Positions 7,152-11,686 of a stretch of DNA of 11,686 bases are shown one piece after another. How positions within the stretch are numbered: the first letter of the stretch is position 1; every line of letters begins with the position of its first letter. Under the pieces are notes generated by a model. That model did not search any database, was not told the DNA's origin, and worked only from the letters and a program-made list of their open reading frames with translations. The position numbers and the translations under genes were made by a program. This stretch comes from Cryomorphaceae bacterium (lineage in GTDB: Bacteria; Bacteroidota; Bacteroidia; Flavobacteriales; BACL11): contig CATEYX010000082.1 of assembly GCA_949511925.1 (NCBI GenBank), positions 1 through 11,686 on the forward strand. The letters run 5' to 3'.

Positions 7152-9875
7152 TTATCTAATAATAATTATTTTACCTGATTCCTGATGTTTCCAACCCTCA
7201 AAATCTTGGAAATACATTTCATAAATATAAGTCCCTAAAGGTAAATCTTTTTTGGACAAATAATGCTTTCCATCCCAGGCGTTTGAATTTATCTCACATT
7301 CTAAGTCAGTAATATTAGAGGTTGCGTACACCAAAGTTGAAAAACGATCATATACATTAAAATGGAAAGTCTCTTGCCGCACCCCATGATACTGAATACA
7401 GAAAACATCATTTATCCCATCTAAATCTGGCGTAAAACTATTTGGAATATACATCCAATAATCATCCAGTACCCAAAGCTGTTTATAGGTAGTATCTCTA
7501 CAACCTAGATCATCCGTAACAATTAAACTTATCTGATAAATCCCTACAGAGTCCTTATAAGTGTGATAAGGATTTCTTGCAGAATTAGTAGGAGTATTAT
7601 CCCCAAAATTCCAGTTCCAACTTACAATATTAACACTTGCATCTGCTAATGATTTATCCACTAATTGGGTAGTCGTATAAATGATAGTCATACTATCAGG
7701 TTGTGGTTCAAAGCTGGCTGTTGGCCCTTGCCTAATAGTTACTAAAGCACTACCAGAAACCCAACCAACAGCAATATCATCACTAAAAGAAAGTAAAGTA
7801 TATATCCCTTCCTGTTTTGTATTAATAATATGAGGATTTATAGTTGTAGTAACAGAAGGCTGACTAATACCATCAATTGCATAAACAAAAGTATAAGGAC
7901 TTACCGCACCATTAAATGCAACCGACACTTTAGCGTCATAACTTGCATTTAAACAAACACTATCATTCCCAGCAATAAATGCCGAAAGAGGAGGCTGAGG
8001 GTGAGTATATAAAACACAGGAATCAGAAACATTTGCAACAATTGAAGCTATTATACTTGTTATAGTTGGAGAAACATTATTAGCATAAGTCTTCCATTGG
8101 CTAAAGAGCCAACTAGCTTGTAGAGTAGCTTCTATATTTATAGTTTCCCCAGCCCAATAATTCTGAGAATAAGGCAAAGCCTCAATTACTCCATTAATTG
8201 TAAAAGTAGCCGTGCCAGGATTATTAATATTGTAATTAATCTGTACTCCTAATTTCTGATGTACTACAGAATCTACAAAGGCAGTATCACAGCCATCAAT
8301 CACTAAAAATGAAGTTGTAAAAATTCCTGTATCTGCAGAATTAAAAACCATACTATCCATTAAGATAGTATCAAATGTATTGTTGTATGTAAAGCTACCT
8401 GGAGTCATACTCATTTTCCAAACAAAAATATCTTTTTTACCTAATGATGTTAAAGTTGTTCCTTCAAAGTTAGCTACGTCCTCAAAGAAACCAACTGCAT
8501 ATACATTCCCAAAACCATCAGGACAAATATCACCAGCTCTATCATCATCATCCGTAAAGCTTCCCCCTACCTTTGCCCAAAGCCAATCACCATTTCCATT
8601 TCCGTCCAATTGTGAAACAAAAGCACTAGCGCTTGTATCGTTACTATTAGGAGGGGGTATAATTAAGTTATCATTAAACTTTATAGAATCTTTTGTAGTA
8701 CCACAAATAAAAACTTGCTTATTAATATCAACTGACATTTGATAGGGTTTATCCGTATCACTTCCCCTTGCTCTCTTTGCCCATTTCCATTCTCCCTGAT
8801 TATTTATTTTAGCCACAAAGACATCTCTTCTTTGTTTATGACTTAAAGTATCTGTTCCGTTTGAAGCATTAGCACCAGGGAAAACCATAGGGTTACGATA
8901 CTCACCAGTAATGTAAATATCATCACAAACATCAATAGCTATTGAATTAGCTCTATCAGATTTATTACTACCAATATTTTTAGCCCATATCCAATTTCCA
9001 TCCTTATCCATCTTAAATAAGAAGGCATCCCAATCTCCATTAGAAGTTACTGAAAACGGACCATAAGAACCTGTATTTTCAAAACCACCAACAACATAAA
9101 TATTTGAAAATTGATCAATTGCCAATCGATTATCTCTTGATCCTCTCTGATCTTTTATACCATCAAACTTATCTACCCAAATAAAATTTCCTAATGCATC
9201 TAACTTACCAATATATCCTGCCGGCTGACAGGAATTAACCCAATTAGGATTAGTTAAATTAAATCCATCAAAATCAGCATCATCTCCTGACCAAAATCCT
9301 GTAACATATATAAAACCATCATCATCTACCTTTACGTCATAGGAATGATCATCACCATCATACATTGGCCAAGGACAAGGTCCTCCTGAATTTGCACCAA
9401 AGCTTCTTGCAAATATACAATTACCATCTTTATCAATTTTGGTAAGCATAGAAGAATCATAACCATTACCATTTGCAGTAAAAGTAGACGCTTGATTATA
9501 AGGAAATGTAATATTACCCCAAAAAGTACCCGTTAGAAATACATCACCTCCAGGAGTTACATGCATCCCTAAAGCTCTATCATCATAAGGACCGCCACCA
9601 CCAGATATTGCCCAGATAACAGTACCAAAAGAATCAAGCTTTGCAACAAACATATCTTTATTATTATTTTGGCTACCGTTATAAAAAAGATTAAAAGCAC
9701 CAAAATCAGCATTATTATTAAAATATCCACTAATGTATATATAACCTAAAGAGTCAACACCAATACTAATACCTTTATCTGATTTTGACCCCCCGAATGA
9801 TTTTACCCAATCAGTTGTTTGAGAAAATACATTTATACTTAAAAAAATAAATAAACATGTCAGATTTTTTTTCAT
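7152..9875 (-). CDS. Secreted SBBP beta-propeller / PKD protein with type B T9SS sorting domain
   Basis: This is a 907-residue exported protein. The signal peptide is MKKNLTCLFIFLSINVFSQ. Residues of about 22-490 form an SBBP (seven-bladed beta-propeller) region with seven recognisable blades, each having a V/I-D-x-x-G-x-(I/V)(Y/F)-(I/V)-(S/T)-G core: near 39-51, 104-117, 181-194, 252-264, 313-325, 381-393 and 451-463. Most blades also carry a following F-x-A-K-(L/I)-D/N-x-x-G-x-x-x-W-A strand (for example 76-89 and 352-366). The region after 498 has the same order as the downstream neighbour: InlB-B-like module, Ig-like module (about 631-720), PKD with WNWNFGDN (753-760), and CHU_C type B sorting domain (about 805-907). 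It lies 6 bases after the upstream gene's stop and 15 before the next ATG, so it is mid-operon. The propeller may bind a ligand or stabilise a surface stalk; no active site is seen. Confidence 0.9.
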   Translation of the reverse strand: MKKNLTCLFIFLSINVFSQTTDWVKSFGGSKSDKGISIGVDSLGYIYISGYFNNNADFGAFNLFYNGSQNNNKDMFVAKLDSFGTVIWAISGGGGPYDDRALGMHVTPGGDVFLTGTFWGNITFPYNQASTFTANGNGYDSSMLTKIDKDGNCIFARSFGANSGGPCPWPMYDGDDHSYDVKVDDDGFIYVTGFWSGDDADFDGFNLTNPNWVNSCQPAGYIGKLDALGNFIWVDKFDGIKDQRGSRDNRLAIDQFSNIYVVGGFENTGSYGPFSVTSNGDWDAFLFKMDKDGNWIWAKNIGSNKSDRANSIAIDVCDDIYITGEYRNPMVFPGANASNGTDTLSHKQRRDVFVAKINNQGEWKWAKRARGSDTDKPYQMSVDINKQVFICGTTKDSIKFNDNLIIPPPNSNDTSASAFVSQLDGNGNGDWLWAKVGGSFTDDDDRAGDICPDGFGNVYAVGFFEDVANFEGTTLTSLGKKDIFVWKMSMTPGSFTYNNTFDTILMDSMVFNSADTGIFTTSFLVIDGCDTAFVDSVVHQKLGVQINYNINNPGTATFTINGVIEALPYSQNYWAGETINIEATLQASWLFSQWKTYANNVSPTITSIIASIVANVSDSCVLYTHPQPPLSAFIAGNDSVCLNASYDAKVSVAFNGAVSPYTFVYAIDGISQPSVTTTINPHIINTKQEGIYTLLSFSDDIAVGWVSGSALVTIRQGPTASFEPQPDSMTIIYTTTQLVDKSLADASVNIVSWNWNFGDNTPTNSARNPYHTYKDSVGIYQISLIVTDDLGCRDTTYKQLWVLDDYWMYIPNSFTPDLDGINDVFCIQYHGVRQETFHFNVYDRFSTLVYATSNITDLECEINSNAWDGKHYLSKKDLPLGTYIYEMYFQDFEGWKHQESGKIIIIR
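7155..8384 (-). repeat. Coding direct repeat, copy 2 (partner 5037-6239)
   Basis: This 3' half of the SBBP gene is paralogous to the 3' part of the nidogen-like gene. It is 27 bases longer than copy 1. The identical 31-base run here is 7333-7363. Other near-identical runs code for LPYSQNYW, GVQIN and QISLIV. Confidence 0.85.
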
Positions 9876-9881
9876 AAATAA

Positions 9882-11686
9882 TTAATACAAAACTTCAATT
9901 AAACCACTTTTTAAAAATAAATTTTCATCTTCACCAACAACCTCAACGATATAGAAATAGGTGCCTTGCTGTACCTTATTACTCTCAAAGGTACCATCCC
10001 AATATTTATAAATTGTATCACTTACAAATAATTCATCACCCCACTTATTATATATTTTAATATTATATGAATTAATATTATTAGCATGAATAACAAAAAG
10101 TTCATTATGATCATCTCCATTTGGAGAAAAAGCAGTTGGAATATATAGCTCCGTTCTACCAAGCATATGAACAATTGCATTTTCTGAAGAATCTGTACAA
10201 TTATTTTCATCTGTAACAAGAACATAATATATGTCAGAATCCGTTACACTTAATTCTGAATATATTGAAAGTAAATTATCTTCAGAATTATACCATTCGT
10301 AAAGCTGATACTCACCAACATTTAAGGTAACAACCTCCCCTTCATAAATTGTGATTTCAGAAGGAGTAATAACAGCAATAGGCAATTGATTAACAATTAC
10401 CTCAACCTTACCACCAGAAGTATCTGCGACACAGTCATTAACATCATCAGCTAATATAATATCATATAATCCTGCTCTTAGAGTTGAAACAGTATAGATA
10501 GATGTTGAAATATTATCTTTATAAATACTATCAATACCATCTGTGTATAATAAATCCCAAGGCAATAAACCATTAAAAGTGAAGGTAATATTAGCAGTTG
10601 TTCCATCATCACAAATTGAACCACCACCTGATATAGAAGCATGAGGAATGGCATCTTCAGTGATGACAATAGTATCTTTAAAATTACATCCTGACCCATC
10701 ATCCACGTCTAGTATATAAGTACCTTCTGGCACTATAATTGAAGAAGAATCACTACCATTACTCCATGAATATTGATAAAACAAACTACCTAACCCTCCA
10801 GTTACTACTGGATCAAGTAGAGTTTTTATATTACAAGGAATATTGTAATCTAAACCAAGATCAAAAGAAGGAGATTCATCAGCTACAACTCTTAGTGTAT
10901 CAGAATTAACGGGACATCCAAAAGAGCTAGCTTGTACCCAATAAGTACCTGGACCAACTATAATAAACGAGTCAGTTGAAATTAATGTAGAGGTTGAATC
11001 ATACCATTCATAAATAGCTGCTGATCCTCCATCAGCAGAAAGCATAATGGATGAATTACAAGTAATATTCATTACTGAAGAATCAATTCCTAAATCATCA
11101 ATTATTTCAAGCGCAGGCGAAAAAAAACTTCCTCCCTCCAACCAAACATAAGAGCTCAAGCCACCATCACTACCATCAGCAATTGCCAAGCGAATATGAT
11201 ACGTTTCACCACACTGAACTAAAGCTCGTGCAGTAAGTACAGTAGTAAAACCATCAGCATCTGCAATAGTATCTAAACCTGTCCCTTGATTTGGAACAAA
11301 ATATTGCTGATTAATTGGTGTAACACTATTAATGGAAGAAATAGTAATGGGTAAAGGTGGTGCTGTATTAGGAACTACAGCAAGATTAACAGAGCCATTA
11401 GGATGAATTGCAGGAGCAGTCCAAGGGCCAACAATACCTGGTCCTGAAAGAAAGAATCCAAATACATCATTATAGGTTGTGTTTTCAAAACCAAAATATT
11501 CTTGAGAGCCAAATACATATCTAAATTTTAAGGAATCAGAAGTTGGTATAAAATCAAACTCTAAAATAGCTACATCATTAATAGAGGAAACTGAAAAAGT
11601 TTGACCAATCATACCCGGAACTGAATTTGCTACTGCTAATAAATCAGGGTCGACTATAAGGTTTGTAAGAAAAGGGAAGCCACCAC
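9882..11686 (-). CDS. Choice-of-anchor L domain adhesin-like protein with type B T9SS sorting domain (5' end outside window)
   Basis: Six hundred residues are visible and the frame is open to the right edge, so the N-terminus and signal peptide are missing. The ATG at 11612 is internal: the 24 residues before it (with VDPDLLAVAN) belong to the same domain. Visible residues of about 1-190 form a choice-of-anchor L domain: LEFDF, YVFGSQEY, YNDVFGFFLSGPG, NLAVVPNT, DGFTTVLTA, ETYHIRLAIADGSDG and LEGGSF. Then follow an Ig-like module (about 195-270), a SprB-like repeat with YSWSNG and CNFKDTI (about 275-345), the Ig-like module also found in the two downstream proteins (about 346-435), another Ig-like module (EWYNSEDNLL) and a canonical CHU_C type B sorting domain (about 512-600; IPTAFSPNGD, IYNKWGDELF, WDGTF, GTYFYIVEV). 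This architecture is typical of large T9SS surface adhesins of gliding Flavobacteriales. It is the first visible gene of the secreted cluster; whether more genes precede it is unknown. Confidence 0.9.
   Translation of the reverse strand, partial: GGFPFLTNLIVDPDLLAVANSVPGMIGQTFSVSSINDVAILEFDFIPTSDSLKFRYVFGSQEYFGFENTTYNDVFGFFLSGPGIVGPWTAPAIHPNGSVNLAVVPNTAPPLPITISSINSVTPINQQYFVPNQGTGLDTIADADGFTTVLTARALVQCGETYHIRLAIADGSDGGLSSYVWLEGGSFFSPALEIIDDLGIDSSVMNITCNSSIMLSADGGSAAIYEWYDSTSTLISTDSFIIVGPGTYWVQASSFGCPVNSDTLRVVADESPSFDLGLDYNIPCNIKTLLDPVVTGGLGSLFYQYSWSNGSDSSSIIVPEGTYILDVDDGSGCNFKDTIVITEDAIPHASISGGGSICDDGTTANITFTFNGLLPWDLLYTDGIDSIYKDNISTSIYTVSTLRAGLYDIILADDVNDCVADTSGGKVEVIVNQLPIAVITPSEITIYEGEVVTLNVGEYQLYEWYNSEDNLLSIYSELSVTDSDIYYVLVTDENNCTDSSENAIVHMLGRTELYIPTAFSPNGDDHNELFVIHANNINSYNIKIYNKWGDELFVSDTIYKYWDGTFESNKVQQGTYFYIVEVVGEDENLFLKSGLIEVLY

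Noticed and set aside
5037..8384. Direct repeats as a sign of a mobile element or CRISPR array.
   Set aside because: The repeats are long, coding and in frame, with no transposase, terminal inverted repeats or regular spacers.
8380..8742. A plus-strand open frame of 120 codons inside the SBBP gene, and similar frames at 358-552, 1478-1690, 5461-5667 and 10478-10702.
   Set aside because: They lie opposite or out of frame within well-supported genes, have low-complexity translations and no family features.
11613..11686. The stretch right of the ATG at 11612 as a non-coding leader with the gene starting at 11612.
   Set aside because: The frame is open to the edge and the extra residues (including VDPDLLAVAN) match the choice-of-anchor L domain, and no signal peptide follows the ATG.
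1..11686. A new defence or other unknown multi-gene system.
   Set aside because: The helicase is a repair-type enzyme divergent from an ordinary Trk operon, and the remaining genes are T9SS surface proteins; nothing links them into an effector-sensor system.

Overview
The window is AT-rich DNA from a member of the Bacteroidota, most likely the Flavobacteriales. Four things point there: the Bacteroidota-type promoter boxes (TTTG / TAnnTTTG) ahead of the potassium genes, the absence of Shine-Dalgarno sequences, and secreted proteins that end in both types of type IX secretion (T9SS) sorting domain, type B (CHU_C, 'gliding motility-associated C-terminal') and type A. Coding density is very high. 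The longest stretch without a gene is the divergent gap at 695-857, and I see no tRNA, rRNA, CRISPR array, insertion sequence or attachment site.

Layout. Positions 1-694 (minus) hold the N-terminal 231 residues of a UvrD/RecB-AddA-type helicase that runs off the left edge and appears to begin with TTG. A divergent promoter region at 695-857 follows. Positions 858-3665 (plus) are a compact two-gene potassium-uptake operon: trkA, with two NAD-binding RCK units, and trkH, the membrane pore, separated by 3 bases. trkH meets the next gene tail to tail with no base between the two stop codons.

Positions 3666-11686 (minus) are a run of four genes for exported T9SS cargo proteins, with gaps of only 6, 15 and 33 bases, so they are probably one operon read right to left. 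In transcription order they are: a choice-of-anchor L adhesin-like protein (5' end outside the window); a 907-residue protein with an N-terminal seven-unit SBBP beta-propeller; a 700-residue protein with an N-terminal nidogen-like domain; and a sialidase-like protein with three Asp-boxes. The first three end in type B sorting domains and the last in a short type A domain.

The most notable structure is in the two middle proteins. They share a colinear block of about 400 residues (beta-rich module, Ig-like module, PKD, sorting domain) but have unrelated N-terminal domains. This is a tandem duplication with domain swapping, and a diverged copy of one shared module also occurs in the choice-of-anchor L protein. 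The cluster probably builds surface or matrix structures, but its target cannot be read from sequence. I found no evidence for a new defence, mobile or RNA-based system.
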